DNA of 25,053 nt from Scytonema sp. UIC 10036 (GCF_009725235.1 NZ_WJFC01000194.1:1-25053), one strand, 5' to 3'; positions 1-8,500 are shown, counted from the first letter of the stretch. Program-made: numbers and translations. The notes: generated by a model from the letters alone, not told the origin.

Positions 1-84
1 GAGTAGGGGAGGGGGGCGATGTTAGTTTTGATAACCATGTGGGAATTATAAAAGCGTCTAATGTAGCAAAGAAAATAGATTATT

Positions 85-306
85 ATGGGCGATTCTTTAA
101 ATGCTAATGAAGCTCAGTCTCTGGCAAAAAAATCACTTTATTTAGCAGCCGATGAAGCTGCCAGAATTGTAAAAAATGCTATGAACTATAACTCACCAGA
201 AGGAAATGCTTACGCAAGTGATTCTGGTGGGTTCTCTACTTCTGGTGAAGCAAAGAAAATTCAGTTAGCTCTTGAGGTTTTACGAATAGCTTGGTTATCT
301 AAGTAA
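85..306 (+). CDS. Hypothetical 73-residue protein
   Basis: I do not recognise this short protein. It is hydrophilic and largely helical at its ends (Ala/Lys-rich segments around residues 8-35 and 55-70), with a Gly/Ser/Asn-rich middle (about 36-54). It has no membrane segment or cysteine. The ATG follows an A-rich stretch with only a weak purine match to a ribosome binding site. It stands alone: about 190 bases separate it from the next gene on the same strand, and an inverted repeat (347-385) lies between them. The amino-acid composition looks like a real protein rather than random translation, but no function can be offered. Confidence 0.45.
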   Translation: MGDSLNANEAQSLAKKSLYLAADEAARIVKNAMNYNSPEGNAYASDSGGFSTSGEAKKIQLALEVLRIAWLSK

Positions 307-346
307 ATCCTTTTAGAATCTTTTTTCAGAATGTAGAAAACTTGAG

Positions 347-385
347 TTCTCGCTATCAGCCATTAAATAACACTTGTAGCGAGAA
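347..385. repeat. 9-bp perfect inverted repeat between genes
   Basis: TTCTCGCTA at 347-355 is the exact reverse complement of TAGCGAGAA at 377-385, with a 21-base loop. It lies between the 73-residue ORF and the STAS/ATPase gene. No T-run follows, so it is not a standard intrinsic terminator; an operator or RNA hairpin is equally possible. Confidence 0.5.
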
Positions 386-493
386 ACTGATGAAAGTTGT
401 AACAAAAGAAGTACTAACAGTTTAATAAAAAATTTAGTGAGAGTTAAAGTATATTTGTACTCAGTCCCCGATTATAAGATTTAGAATCGTTCA

Positions 494-1387
494 GTGTCTT
501 CTATTGTCAGTACTCCAGTAACAATCATTCTCAAAGTCCCAACCCTCAACGATGATAAGACAGACTTTATTCGTATGTTTGGACTTTGGCAACAAGTTAG
601 AGGAATTCACAAACCTCAAGTTGTCTTTGATTTTTCAGGATGTAAATTTCTCCGCCAAAACGCCGTAGCATTTTTAGGTGGCTTAGCTCGACTTATTGAA
701 AGTGGTGGTGGTCAAGTCAATTTTGCTTGGGATACACTTCAAAATGGTATCAGATTGAACTTGACTGAAAATGGTTTTATATATGCCTTTGAAAAAAATC
801 AGCCAGGTTGGCAAGGTAATTCTGTTCCTTACAGAGAAGATTTGAACGACAACCTTAATGGTATTTTAAACTACCTGGATAAAAAATGGCTTGGACGCGA
901 CTGGGTAGAAGTAAGTCAGACTATCAAAGATGAGATTATCCAGAATGTTCTTGAAATCTATAGTAATGCTTTTGAACACGCAGTATCTGATATAGGTATA
1001 TTTACTTGCGGACAGCGTTATCCTAACTTGAATATACTAAAGTTGACAGTGATTGATTTTGGTATTGGTATTCCGGCAAAAGTACGGCAATTTCTTCAAA
1101 AACCTAGTATGTTGGCTCAAGATGCTTTGGATTGGGCATTTCAACCCGGTAAGACAACGCGACGTGGCGGAATACCGGGGGGTATTGGTCTTGACTCGTT
1201 AAAAAAATTTGTCAAGAGTAAACAGGGTAAAATAGAATTTTATAGTCACGACGGTTATGCTTTAATTGACTCAAACCAAGAAATCTACCAAAGCGCACCC
1301 ACTTACTTTGAGGGAACCTTAATAAATATCACAATTAAATGCGACGTAAATTACCATAACTTTATACAAAATGAGTTATTGTTTTAG
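494..1387 (+). CDS. STAS-like / GHKL (histidine-kinase-type) ATPase fusion
   Basis: The N-terminal part (about 5-100) has the strand/helix pattern of a STAS-like fold. It includes VVFDFSGCKFL at 43-53 followed by a Gly-rich helix, the place where anti-anti-sigma proteins are phosphorylated or bind a partner. The C-terminal part (about 140-285) is a GHKL ATPase: an N-box with Asn158 and His162 (NVLEIYSNAFEHA), a G1 box DFGIGIP at 188-194, and a G2 box GGIGLDSLKKFV near 229-240. No dimerisation/phospho-acceptor His domain or membrane segment is present, so it resembles anti-sigma-type serine kinases more than a sensor kinase. The start is GTG; a stop lies four codons upstream in frame and no other start intervenes. 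Thirty bases downstream begins a DUF4325 STAS-like gene, then a PIN nuclease. The fold calls are fairly secure; the substrate is unknown. Confidence 0.75.
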   Translation: MSSIVSTPVTIILKVPTLNDDKTDFIRMFGLWQQVRGIHKPQVVFDFSGCKFLRQNAVAFLGGLARLIESGGGQVNFAWDTLQNGIRLNLTENGFIYAFEKNQPGWQGNSVPYREDLNDNLNGILNYLDKKWLGRDWVEVSQTIKDEIIQNVLEIYSNAFEHAVSDIGIFTCGQRYPNLNILKLTVIDFGIGIPAKVRQFLQKPSMLAQDALDWAFQPGKTTRRGGIPGGIGLDSLKKFVKSKQGKIEFYSHDGYALIDSNQEIYQSAPTYFEGTLINITIKCDVNYHNFIQNELLF

Positions 1388-1417
1388 TACAATTGTTCTT
1401 TTAAGGAGCTTGAAGCC

Positions 1418-1765
1418 ATGAAATACAAGGTTTACGAGCTAATCGGCGAAAACTGTATGAGTCAGCAAGCTGGACAGCAAATCTATAATTTGATTCATCC
1501 CCAGTTGCAAGCAGGGAAGTCAGTAGAACTAGATTTTACTGGCGTAAGAAGATTATTGTCAGTATTTTTTAATTTTGCTGTTGGTCAATTGCTACGTGAT
1601 ATTAAACCCGAAGATCTGGATCGGCTTCTGGTTGTATCTCACCTAAGTCCTATTGGTCAACAGACTTATGACAACGTAATTGAGAACGCTTTACGTTATT
1701 ACTCGAATGAGAATTATCGTAAAGCCGTAGATGAAATGATTTTGGAACAATCTCTCTGTTCTTAA
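1418..1765 (+). CDS. STAS-like domain protein (DUF4325 type)
   Basis: A 115-residue single-domain protein. It shows the layout I associate with DUF4325: an N-terminal helix (about 16-33), a strand VELDFTGVRRL (36-46), then a helix where family members usually have a small-residue-rich turn (here LLSVFFNFAVGQLL), and a C-terminal strand RLLVVSHL. DUF4325 proteins often sit beside GHKL ATPases, and here one lies 30 bases upstream. By analogy with SpoIIAA/SpoIIAB it could be the ATPase's binding partner. The usual phospho-acceptor position is not obvious; Ser48 in the helix start is a candidate. AAGGAG lies upstream of the ATG. The stop overlaps the next start by one base (TAATG), which implies translational coupling to the PIN gene. 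Confidence 0.65.
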   Translation: MKYKVYELIGENCMSQQAGQQIYNLIHPQLQAGKSVELDFTGVRRLLSVFFNFAVGQLLRDIKPEDLDRLLVVSHLSPIGQQTYDNVIENALRYYSNENYRKAVDEMILEQSLCS

Positions 1766-2373
1766 TGGCACTTAACTACAACGTACAGGCGTATGTCATT
1801 GATATTGGATCTGACTGTCCTCAAACAGGGGATATTTTTTTTGTTGATACCAATGTATGGTATTGGCTAACATATCCCCCAGCGAGTTCGTCTCTTACTG
1901 CTTATCAAAGTGTTTATTCAAACTACATAACAGATACGATTGAAGCTGGTGCTACTCTTTGCTGTTCCGGATTGTCTCTAGCTGAATTAGCCCATATTAT
2001 TGAAAAAGAAGAAAAAAAGTTGTCCTCTTACAGTTTTGTTAATAATAAAGAATACCGTCATAATTATCCATCAGAACGAGCAAAGGTTGTTTCTCAAGTA
2101 CAAACTGTTTGGAATCAGGTTGAGAGTGTTTATGGTGTCCAAATTGATTTAACGCTTGATAAAGCTACGGTAAATGCTGCTGTTACTCGGTTTAGTACTC
2201 AGTGCTTGGATGGCTATGACCTGTTTATTCTTGAATCTATGAAACAGGAATCATTGACCAAGATTATTACTGATGATGGCGATTATGTAACAGTGCCAGG
2301 AATTCAAATGTTTACCGCTAATCCAAATGTAATCAAAGAAGCTAAAAGGTGTAGAAAGTTGATAATTAGGTGA
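1765..2373 (+). CDS. PIN-domain nuclease-like protein
   Basis: A 202-residue protein with the acidic pattern of a PIN ribonuclease: FFVDTN (Asp28) in the first strand, LSLAELAHII (Glu74) in the next conserved helix, GYDLFIL (Asp152), and IITDDGDY (Asp170/Asp171/Asp173) at the last strand. PIN domains cleave RNA and are the toxins of VapBC systems. This one is longer than a typical 130-150-residue VapC because of an insert at about 80-135, and no VapB-like antitoxin precedes it. Its partners instead are the STAS-like/ATPase pair, and it is start-stop coupled to the DUF4325 gene. A phosphorylation-controlled nuclease module is inferred from this; it is not shown. No promoter is visible inside the cassette, so the three genes are probably one transcript. 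Confidence 0.7.
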   Translation: MALNYNVQAYVIDIGSDCPQTGDIFFVDTNVWYWLTYPPASSSLTAYQSVYSNYITDTIEAGATLCCSGLSLAELAHIIEKEEKKLSSYSFVNNKEYRHNYPSERAKVVSQVQTVWNQVESVYGVQIDLTLDKATVNAAVTRFSTQCLDGYDLFILESMKQESLTKIITDDGDYVTVPGIQMFTANPNVIKEAKRCRKLIIR

Positions 2374-2455
2374 TTTTATAGCGAGTTTTTCATGTTTATG
2401 TGATTTATGCACCCTTTGACTACTAAAAACAGAGTATTAAGTAAAGTTATTAAGA

Positions 2456-2480
2456 TAGATGTAATACGTTAATACATCTA
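2456..2480. promoter_or_regulatory. 8-bp inverted repeat just upstream of the 182-residue gene
   Basis: TAGATGTA (2456-2463) and TACATCTA (2473-2480) are perfect complements with a 9-base spacer, ending 9 bases before the ATG at 2490. The site could be an operator or a hairpin that masks the ribosome binding region; no good Shine-Dalgarno sequence is visible in front of that ATG. Confidence 0.45.
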
Positions 2481-2489
2481 TTAAATTTT

Positions 2490-3038
2490 ATGGCTACTAA
2501 AAAGCGCTCAAAAATCAATAACCTATACTTAGAAGCTCTTCAGGGCAAAGATTTAGAAAATTATAAGCAATTAGTGTCCTGCGAGATTAGCGATATACTA
2601 CTTGCTAACTTTAGATATGTTCATTGCAGGTTGCTTAGCTTGCTCTCTGGAGATGTAGAGCTAAAAGCCAGCTTTAAGCGAATCATTGAACTAGCAGAGG
2701 AATTGTGTGAAAACGGAGAATTAAGCGAAGACGATTTACTGGAAATCAAACGGCTGCTAGGGGGCGTTAACTTACAGCAAATAGCTAATATCTCCAGTAC
2801 TGCCAGTACGCTAGCTGTTACAGCCTCTAAGGTTTCTAAAGAGGGTGACATCTTTTTACAAAACAAGATTCTTAAACAATTTTTAATTGATATATTGCAG
2901 AAATCTCAAGACACTGTAGCTCGACAACTAGCCATAAACGCACTTGCTACGCTTAAGCTTGAGGCTGGTTTGCCAACAGAGAGGTTAAATGAGTTGCTAG
3001 AAATGACGGCAGTAGATGCTTCTCCCGATTTAGACTAA
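2490..3038 (+). CDS. Hypothetical helical protein, 182 residues
   Basis: Not recognised. It is predominantly helical, with a basic N-terminus (KKRSK near residues 4-8), a Leu-rich middle (about 25-90) and an Ala/Thr-rich segment (about 95-115: SSTASTLAVTASKVS). The C-terminal half (about 118-165) looks like one or two amphipathic helical repeats. There is no membrane segment or enzyme motif. The ATG follows an inverted repeat rather than a clear ribosome binding site. It lies 116 bases after the PIN gene, so it may or may not be part of that cassette. It converges on the 76-residue minus-strand gene with only 4 bases between the two stop codons. Confidence 0.55.
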   Translation: MATKKRSKINNLYLEALQGKDLENYKQLVSCEISDILLANFRYVHCRLLSLLSGDVELKASFKRIIELAEELCENGELSEDDLLEIKRLLGGVNLQQIANISSTASTLAVTASKVSKEGDIFLQNKILKQFLIDILQKSQDTVARQLAINALATLKLEAGLPTERLNELLEMTAVDASPDLD

Positions 3039-3042
3039 TCTA

Positions 3043-3078
3043 TTAGTTCGGATGAATTTCCTTTAGTTCGGTTGAATT
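3043..3078. repeat. Tandem 20-bp repeat at a convergent gene junction
   Basis: TTAGTTCGGATGAATT (3043-3058) is repeated as TTAGTTCGGTTGAATT (3063-3078), one mismatch at a 20-base period. The first copy contains the stop codon of the minus-strand 76-residue gene, so the repeat sets its C-terminus. ACTAAT/ATTAGT at 3035-3048 also forms a short hairpin across the two stop codons. Confidence 0.6.
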
Positions 3079-3273
3079 GAAAATAAGAACTATAGCCAAT
3101 TCATCAAATATCGTTGAGGGGGCTTTCATTCTGCGTCCGTGTTTTGTTCGGTTCCGGCTTGATATAGCCTTCCCTAAGCGTGACTTAGCCCCTGTAGATT
3201 TCAACCAGGGACGAGTTGCCATTATCCGTTCCCTGGCTTTCTGCCTCCTTTCCTCAGACCAACTACCTGCCAA
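3043..3273 (-). CDS. Small basic protein of cyanobacterial plasmid type, 76 residues
   Basis: The N-terminal 50 residues are very basic. They carry a block (RERIMATRPWLKSTG at about 15-29, then KAISSRN and KHGRR) that I associate with small conserved proteins of cyanobacterial plasmids and phages. The function is unknown; the charge suggests nucleic-acid binding. The start appears to be TTG at 3273, overlapping the end of the 119-residue gene by 11 bases, which fits translational coupling as the last gene of the replication operon. The last dozen residues are encoded by a 20-bp tandem duplication and may be a recent extension. Confidence 0.55.
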   Translation of the reverse strand: MAGSWSEERRQKARERIMATRPWLKSTGAKSRLGKAISSRNRTKHGRRMKAPSTIFDELAIVLIFNSTELKEIHPN

Positions 3274-3622
3274 AGTACTGTGCCTCCATCTCTCTAAGTT
3301 GTGGTGTCAAATCTTTCATTAACCGTTCCCACTCCTGATGGTTTTTAGCAGCCTCAAAGATTTGCGCTGTACTTAATGGCTGAGGTTCCGGCTGGTGAGG
3401 TGCATATACGATTGCGGACTGGTGCGATCTCGCTTCCATCTCAGCCCGTATTCTTTGTGTTGTTTCTCGTTCAAGCTTACACAATTGTTTTGTTTCTTTA
3501 ACCATCCCCTCTGTGAGTATTTCTAATTCCTGTAGTTCCGCCCACAGTTGTACTAGTAATTTTTGTGGTTTGTGTTGCTTGCTTTGCACCAAGTTTCTAA
3601 CTAATCTTTGTTTTAAATTCAT
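3263..3622 (-). CDS. Hypothetical coiled-coil protein, 119 residues
   Basis: A charged, helical protein with a likely coiled coil over about residues 20-65 (Leu/Glu heptads, LWAELQELEILTEG onward), a Pro-rich linker (about 72-82) and a second helix at the C-terminus. No enzyme motif or membrane segment is present. AGGTC lies upstream of the ATG. It sits 58 bases downstream of the CyRepA-type gene on the same strand and overlaps the next gene, so it is probably co-transcribed with replication. A replication accessory role is only a guess. Confidence 0.6.
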   Translation of the reverse strand: MNLKQRLVRNLVQSKQHKPQKLLVQLWAELQELEILTEGMVKETKQLCKLERETTQRIRAEMEARSHQSAIVYAPHQPEPQPLSTAQIFEAAKNHQEWERLMKDLTPQLREMEAQYFGR

Positions 3623-3680
3623 TACTTTGACCTAATAAAAATAAATGGTAGATGGCAACTGATAACTGATAGCTGCAACT

Positions 3681-6600
3681 TTAGAAATCTATATCATAAG
3701 AAGCCAATGCTGTAGCTTGCATTGATTTAAAGATTTCCTCCAATTGCTTTCTTACTCTTAGTGTAAGCCATTCGCAAGTTTCGATAGTTTCTGAAAATGT
3801 AACCTCAGCTTCAGAAGCGCTTACATGATTTTCTATTAATGAGTAATGGCGATAAACAAGATCTGTTGATTGTTCTAAGTTTTTGGATAAGTCCAATTCA
3901 TTGAGCAGTGTTTCAACAGAATCAATGTGGCTGGTTTTTACACAACCAGAAACCCATTCCATCTGCTGTTTTTTGATTTCATGGGAATCTTTTGAGCAAA
4001 CTGCAAGGTAGCCTTCAAAAGCTTTTACAACTGTAGATGCACCAAACTCTTGACCTAACCGCCATAGTTTTTCATGGCTTGCCCAAGTATCCGAATCAAT
4101 GATTTTCTTAGCCAAAGTAGCAAGAGAAATGGTATTAGATTTCTTGGTGGACTCAGCTTTTACAGGCTTACTTTCGATAGCTTCCACAATTTTAGTATTA
4201 GCTGTGACTTCTTCCGAAATTTCCACTTTGACTATTTCAGCGCTTTCAATTCCCAATCCCGGTAATGCATCCTGAGTTGCCAAGACTTCTTTAACTGTGT
4301 ACCAAGAGTTAACGCGATCGCGTACACTATTAGGCACTAACTTAAGCGCTGTCTCCAGTTGTTGTAGGGTTACAAATCTCTTAAGCGCTTCGTACTCATC
4401 TTTGGTGTGTGTGTTGGCAATCTTGGTTGCCAGATTACCAACATTCTGCAATTGTTGTTGCTCACGCTCCAGCTTTTCAAGTTCTTTTTGTTCCTTAATT
4501 TCAGCTTTGTACTTACAGTACATCTCAGCTAGTTTGTAATCCTCCTGATTGATTCGGTAATGGTAGATTTTACTTCTCTTTTTCTTGCCTTTGCCCTTTT
4601 CGCCTTCACCCTCAACCGTAACTTTGACCTCTTTCTTATCAATCCCTATCCCTATTTGGTCAAAAACTTGTGCTAGTATTTGCCCGTTGGTGATGCTTTC
4701 AGGATTGAAGCCTAAGACATCTTTAGTCTGCTTCGGGTACTTCTTCAGCATTTCACACATTGGCTGAATATCATTTGGGGTCTGCCATTTTTCAGGAATT
4801 AGCAATGATTTAATGCCTATCTTTTCACGAGCAAATCTCTTTCTAGCGCTCCAGCGAATATCACCTGCAAATCTATCACCCATCTTAGATTGTTTAGCTT
4901 CTATTGAAAAATCTTTTTCAATTGATTCAGCAATATCTTGCTGCAATAGGTAATAATTTTCAAGCTGGCGATAATAACGACCTGCTTTATTCCTAAGCAT
5001 TAACGCTGCATATCCGGTTAACTCAACCCCCGATTTATGCTCGAATTTAATAGTCTCCGCCAACTCTTGACCAAAGTACTCGCGCATCTTTGTTTTGAGA
5101 TAACCTAACCTCAAATCTTCATTTACTGCTGTTTGCAATCTGAAAGCGTCCTCTACTAGCTGTACTTCGTTTTCATTCAAAAATCGGGCATTAGCTACCG
5201 CTTCAGCTTGTCCGATTTCAATGCTACCCCACACAGCCTTAAGCTTATCTTCAATTTGCTTGGTGCCTCCCTCTGGGCAAAAGTCAACTAATTCAATGGT
5301 GTAACCATTTTCTTGTAAATGCTCTAATGTGAACCGCTTCAAGAATTGCATCGTAGCTACACGGTAAGCCGTGTTTTTGCAGAACAACTCGAAGTGTGGA
5401 CTTGACCAGCTTTTTTCTATCGGCTTGTACTCAGCATTAAACGAGAGTAAATGAGTGAAATTTTGGCGATAATTGCGCTCGAAATAATCCTTTACTCGCT
5501 CTGGGGTAATGTCATCTTTATCAAGCCCGGATGGCATGAAGCCAACTTCAGCCACCCATAAATAGATGTCTTCAGCCCCTCGAATTCTGTTCAGGAATTG
5601 CTTGACTTCGGTATCAAGTAGAATCCCGTTCACAAAAGCAAAAACTGAATCTTTAAACCTACCGTTTACCAGTGAAATACCACTGATGACACTAGGAGAG
5701 CAAGAAATTAATTTGTACTTTTGAGAGTACAAATTAACATCACTAAAAAATTCTACAACTCTTGGATCGGCTTGAGTGTCAGCCGTAATTTCTAGAATTT
5801 CATCAATGAGTTCTGGTAATTGTTGGCGAACATATTCCGTAACTGATTGGCATCCCATCACCCCAGTTCTTAAATCATCCATCAAGAATGTTGGGATTCC
5901 CGCTTTTAGTTTTTCAATCAGCTTTCCCACCAATCCTTCAGGTGAGCTAGCGTCATGTACCTTGATTGCTGGCTTGGGATAGTTGAAGGTGTTTTTAATT
6001 AATTGAAACTTGCTATCTTTTGGCGAGATAGCTTTAATATAATCCCATTCCTTCTTAGTCAAATCAGCGCTCATGTACAAAGGAGTACCACCCCCTTCTA
6101 GCGTTGCTTGGTGGTGTGCTATAAGGGTAGACAACACCAACGGTCTTTGCCCATCTTTGTTGCATAAAGGACTGAAGTTGAAATTAAAAATTTGGTCGCA
6201 CTCATCCCATATTGCTAAAGTTTTAGGATTTTTGCTAAGAATTCGAGGGTCAATTCTTGGCGCAGACGGACTACAGAAAGTGATTTTTTTGTAATCACTA
6301 ACGTCCTCATTCTCTCCTAAATCATTGATGCATCTTGTATCATACAGCTTTGAAGCAGATTCACGAGCCAAGCTAATTCTGGGAGACCAGCCAATGAGTG
6401 TGTCTGCATCTTTTGATAATTCTCTTGCCAGCTTCGATTTACCGACACCGGGGAAAGCAACAACACCATTGACTACCTCTGGCTTAATTAGGTGTGCTAG
6501 GGTTTCTTGATGTTGCTCATGGACAACAATGATATCTTCGTTGTCGTCAAATTTGGTTAAGTTGTCCCTAGCTGCTTTCAGTTCTTCAAATCTCTTATCT

Positions 6601-7757
6601 TTTTCCTCTGCCGATTCTTTTTCTTTCTTCTGGCTAGCTACTCGCTTGCACTGAATATCAGCCAAATTGAAGAATTCATCGGTGCTGATGTAGTTGATAT
6701 TTGCCAAGTCCTCAACAGGCAATTCATCAATATCATCTTGTTGCTTAGTTAGTTGCGACCACCAAACAACTTGAATAGTCCAGCCAAGTTCTCTAAGCAA
6801 GTCACAGGTTCTACGCCAGCGCTTGACCACATCACCGTTACCAGCGTCCCCAGCGTCAGGGAAAATTTTGATTACCTTATCTCCCCCTAACAACTCGTGA
6901 GCCTTGTTAAGGTAGCTCTCTAGCTGCTTAGGCGAACCAGCAAACTGACCCCCAGCCGAACCAAGCACGATCGCATTCAGCCTTCGGCTAGCTAAAAATG
7001 GCTTAGCACCAACACCCTCGCAGAGCGCGATCGTGCTAGGGGAATCAGGCTTGAATACAGCTAAGGGTAATTCAGCCTCGCCATCTATATAGATGTGGCA
7101 CGGATTCTTCTGGCTGGACAGCCACCTGTATTTATTGCCATCGTTAAGCCCTAACACGCGACCTTGCGCCGCTATTATTTGTCCCTCCCAATCGCGGATA
7201 GGGCAGAGATAGCCTTCATAAGCATTGCTTAAGCTAGTCCCCTGTCCGCCGACACCGGGTAGATTACTGGGGTAGTACTTTCCTAATGGCTGAAATTTGG
7301 TAATTGATTTGAAGCCACTATCAATGATGTCCTGTTCACTGAAGCCACGCCCCCTTAAATCATCTAAGGTTTCTTGGTTTAAGGGGAGTTGGTCAAGAAT
7401 CTCAGAATATAATTTGTGACGCTCACTTGCTGGCAAGGACTGCTTAGCTAAGGTTTCTTGGTGCGATCGCGCTTGTTCCTCCCTTTGCTTTTTCCGCGCT
7501 TCCCATTCAAGCTTGCGTTCTTCCGTCCATTCTTTAGAATTATCAATCTTGAAAGTAGCAGTGTGACCAGTGCCGCATTCCTTAACGCAGGTGTAATTAA
7601 ATCCATCCGCACCAAGCACCATTTCACCCTTACGGACATCGCTGTAAGATTTGCAGAAGATTACTTCTGAAAGTATCCGGCAATCGCCCTTGATGTTTTC
7701 GCAAATGGGACAAGGATTATTGCGGCTGGTTGGAATCGGTCTTTCATAAAGGCTCAT
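3681..7757 (-). CDS. Plasmid replication protein, CyRepA1 family (primase/helicase)
   Basis: A very large (1358 residues) replication protein. The N-terminus holds a zinc-finger-like cluster (CPIC at 16-19, Cys35, Cys57, Cys61) as in CHC2-type primases. Next comes a TOPRIM-like/DUF3854 region with IALCEGVGAK (243-252, Glu247) and FPDAGDAGN (299-307, Asp301/Asp304), the metal-binding acidic pairs of primases. A helicase-like ATPase follows: Walker A FPGVGKS (435-441) and Walker B LAIWDECD (514-521), with RIRGAED further on as a possible arginine-finger motif. The C-terminal third is helical and charged, with a Lys/Glu-rich patch (about 1050-1130). This order matches the CyRepA1 initiators of cyanobacterial plasmids, which are expected to open, prime and unwind the origin. 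The ATG overlaps the stop of the 123-residue gene (ATGA). The family call is confident; specific biochemistry is inferred. Confidence 0.85.
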   Translation of the reverse strand: MSLYERPIPTSRNNPCPICENIKGDCRILSEVIFCKSYSDVRKGEMVLGADGFNYTCVKECGTGHTATFKIDNSKEWTEERKLEWEARKKQREEQARSHQETLAKQSLPASERHKLYSEILDQLPLNQETLDDLRGRGFSEQDIIDSGFKSITKFQPLGKYYPSNLPGVGGQGTSLSNAYEGYLCPIRDWEGQIIAAQGRVLGLNDGNKYRWLSSQKNPCHIYIDGEAELPLAVFKPDSPSTIALCEGVGAKPFLASRRLNAIVLGSAGGQFAGSPKQLESYLNKAHELLGGDKVIKIFPDAGDAGNGDVVKRWRRTCDLLRELGWTIQVVWWSQLTKQQDDIDELPVEDLANINYISTDEFFNLADIQCKRVASQKKEKESAEEKDKRFEELKAARDNLTKFDDNEDIIVVHEQHQETLAHLIKPEVVNGVVAFPGVGKSKLARELSKDADTLIGWSPRISLARESASKLYDTRCINDLGENEDVSDYKKITFCSPSAPRIDPRILSKNPKTLAIWDECDQIFNFNFSPLCNKDGQRPLVLSTLIAHHQATLEGGGTPLYMSADLTKKEWDYIKAISPKDSKFQLIKNTFNYPKPAIKVHDASSPEGLVGKLIEKLKAGIPTFLMDDLRTGVMGCQSVTEYVRQQLPELIDEILEITADTQADPRVVEFFSDVNLYSQKYKLISCSPSVISGISLVNGRFKDSVFAFVNGILLDTEVKQFLNRIRGAEDIYLWVAEVGFMPSGLDKDDITPERVKDYFERNYRQNFTHLLSFNAEYKPIEKSWSSPHFELFCKNTAYRVATMQFLKRFTLEHLQENGYTIELVDFCPEGGTKQIEDKLKAVWGSIEIGQAEAVANARFLNENEVQLVEDAFRLQTAVNEDLRLGYLKTKMREYFGQELAETIKFEHKSGVELTGYAALMLRNKAGRYYRQLENYYLLQQDIAESIEKDFSIEAKQSKMGDRFAGDIRWSARKRFAREKIGIKSLLIPEKWQTPNDIQPMCEMLKKYPKQTKDVLGFNPESITNGQILAQVFDQIGIGIDKKEVKVTVEGEGEKGKGKKKRSKIYHYRINQEDYKLAEMYCKYKAEIKEQKELEKLEREQQQLQNVGNLATKIANTHTKDEYEALKRFVTLQQLETALKLVPNSVRDRVNSWYTVKEVLATQDALPGLGIESAEIVKVEISEEVTANTKIVEAIESKPVKAESTKKSNTISLATLAKKIIDSDTWASHEKLWRLGQEFGASTVVKAFEGYLAVCSKDSHEIKKQQMEWVSGCVKTSHIDSVETLLNELDLSKNLEQSTDLVYRHYSLIENHVSASEAEVTFSETIETCEWLTLRVRKQLEEIFKSMQATALASYDIDF

Positions 7758-8125
7758 TTATTTGCCCCCTTCATGAAACCTGCGTACTTGGCGATGTTTA
7801 ACCGAACAGAATCCGGAACTTGCCCCTCAGCCTCGAAGTAAGCGCGATCGCGCAAAATCAGCAAATCTTCTAAGGCTTCAGCCTCGCTAAACCTTCCTTG
7901 CGATCTAAATTTTCTTACAAATCCTTTGTAAGCTTTGAAGATAAAATCGCTTTCTTCCTTAATCTGCTGCTCACTGAGACCATTCTCACGCCCTAATCGC
8001 TCAGCATGAAACTTAAGCCAGCAAGTGCGATCGCGCCTATTTTTGCTAGAATTAAAATAGTTAGATTGTCTAACCATTTCGTCAATTTCTGATAAATCGA
8101 ATTGTTTCCAAGTCATGTTTAGCAC
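7754..8125 (-). CDS. Hypothetical protein upstream of and coupled to the replication gene, 123 residues
   Basis: Not recognised by domain. It is hydrophilic and helical, rich in Arg/Lys/Glu, with two conserved-looking aromatic/basic patches (NRRDRTCWLKFHAERLG at about 29-45; FKAYKGFVRKFRSQGRFSEAE at about 68-88), which suggests nucleic-acid or protein binding. It is the first gene of the replication operon, and its stop codon shares bases with the initiator's start (ATGA), so the two are translated together. A role as a loader, copy-number or primase accessory factor is plausible. An inverted AGCACTGA/TCAGTGCT pair (8122-8152) covers its start region and may control its expression. Confidence 0.65.
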   Translation of the reverse strand: MLNMTWKQFDLSEIDEMVRQSNYFNSSKNRRDRTCWLKFHAERLGRENGLSEQQIKEESDFIFKAYKGFVRKFRSQGRFSEAEALEDLLILRDRAYFEAEGQVPDSVRLNIAKYAGFMKGANK

Positions 8126-8152
8126 TGAGAATGAGTTTACTTTTCAGTGCTG
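8122..8152. promoter_or_regulatory. Inverted AGCACTGA repeat over the start of the replication operon
   Basis: AGCACTGA (8122-8129) and TCAGTGCT (8145-8152) form a perfect 8-bp inverted repeat immediately before the first gene of the replication operon. The same core recurs at 8653, 8739 and 8760. It could be a self-regulation site of the initiator or an RNA hairpin in the leader. Confidence 0.5.
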
Positions 8153-8258
8153 CCCTCTTATAAAATCCCTTACTACATTTGCGATTACCCTAAAAAAGCG
8201 GTAAGCTTAGTTAAGATAAATTTTTAAATAAATTGCAAAGTTTTTTGGTTGTCTTGCG

Positions 8259-8302
8259 TTCACGTGGGGCAACATCTTTTTTTTGGGGACGTGAAGCGCT
8301 TC
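8259..8302. repeat. Inverted repeat and 10-bp palindrome downstream of the RHH gene
   Basis: TTCACGT (8259-8265) pairs with ACGTGAA (8289-8295), and GAAGCGCTTC at 8293-8302 is a perfect palindrome. They lie just past the stop of the minus-strand RHH gene and could end its transcription or separate it from the replication operon. No convincing T-run follows on the minus strand. Confidence 0.35.
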
Positions 8303-8310
8303 AAAATGAA

Positions 8311-8460
8311 TTATACTGCTGTTTGATTGTTTGCCAAGAAATGTAACAAAGCATTTCTGGCTAGTGTGGCTTTGGTTACGCCTCGCTTTCGAGCTTCCGC
8401 AGCTACATCAATATTGATTGGTTCTCTGAAAGTGATTTTCTCTTCTTTCGTTGTACGCAT
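8311..8460 (-). CDS. Small RHH (CopG-like) DNA-binding protein, 49 residues
   Basis: From the ATG at 8460 the protein reads as a single ribbon-helix-helix unit: a strand EKITFREPINI, a helix DVAAEARKRG, then a turn VTK and a second helix ATLARNALLHFLANNQ. RHH proteins dimerise through the strand and bind short palindromes as repressors or copy-control factors. The reading frame extends upstream to another ATG at 8517 (68 residues). However, the extra 19 residues look unlike an RHH N-terminus, and their DNA contains the palindrome GGACA/TGTCC (8501-8514), which suits an operator better than a coding segment. The position beside the replication operon fits a copy-control repressor. No strong ribosome binding site is seen for either start. 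Confidence 0.5.
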   Translation of the reverse strand: MRTTKEEKITFREPINIDVAAEARKRGVTKATLARNALLHFLANNQTAV

Positions 8461-8500
8461 AGTTTTTTGTTTGTCTCTACTTAAAGTATTCCAACTTTTT

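Noticed and set aside
1765..2373. Classical VapBC toxin-antitoxin pair
   Set aside because: No VapB-like DNA-binding antitoxin gene adjoins the PIN gene; its coupled neighbour is a STAS-like protein.
3077..3322. 81-codon plus-strand frame opposite the small basic protein
   Set aside because: The minus-strand gene has a recognisable conserved block and operon overlap; the plus frame has neither.
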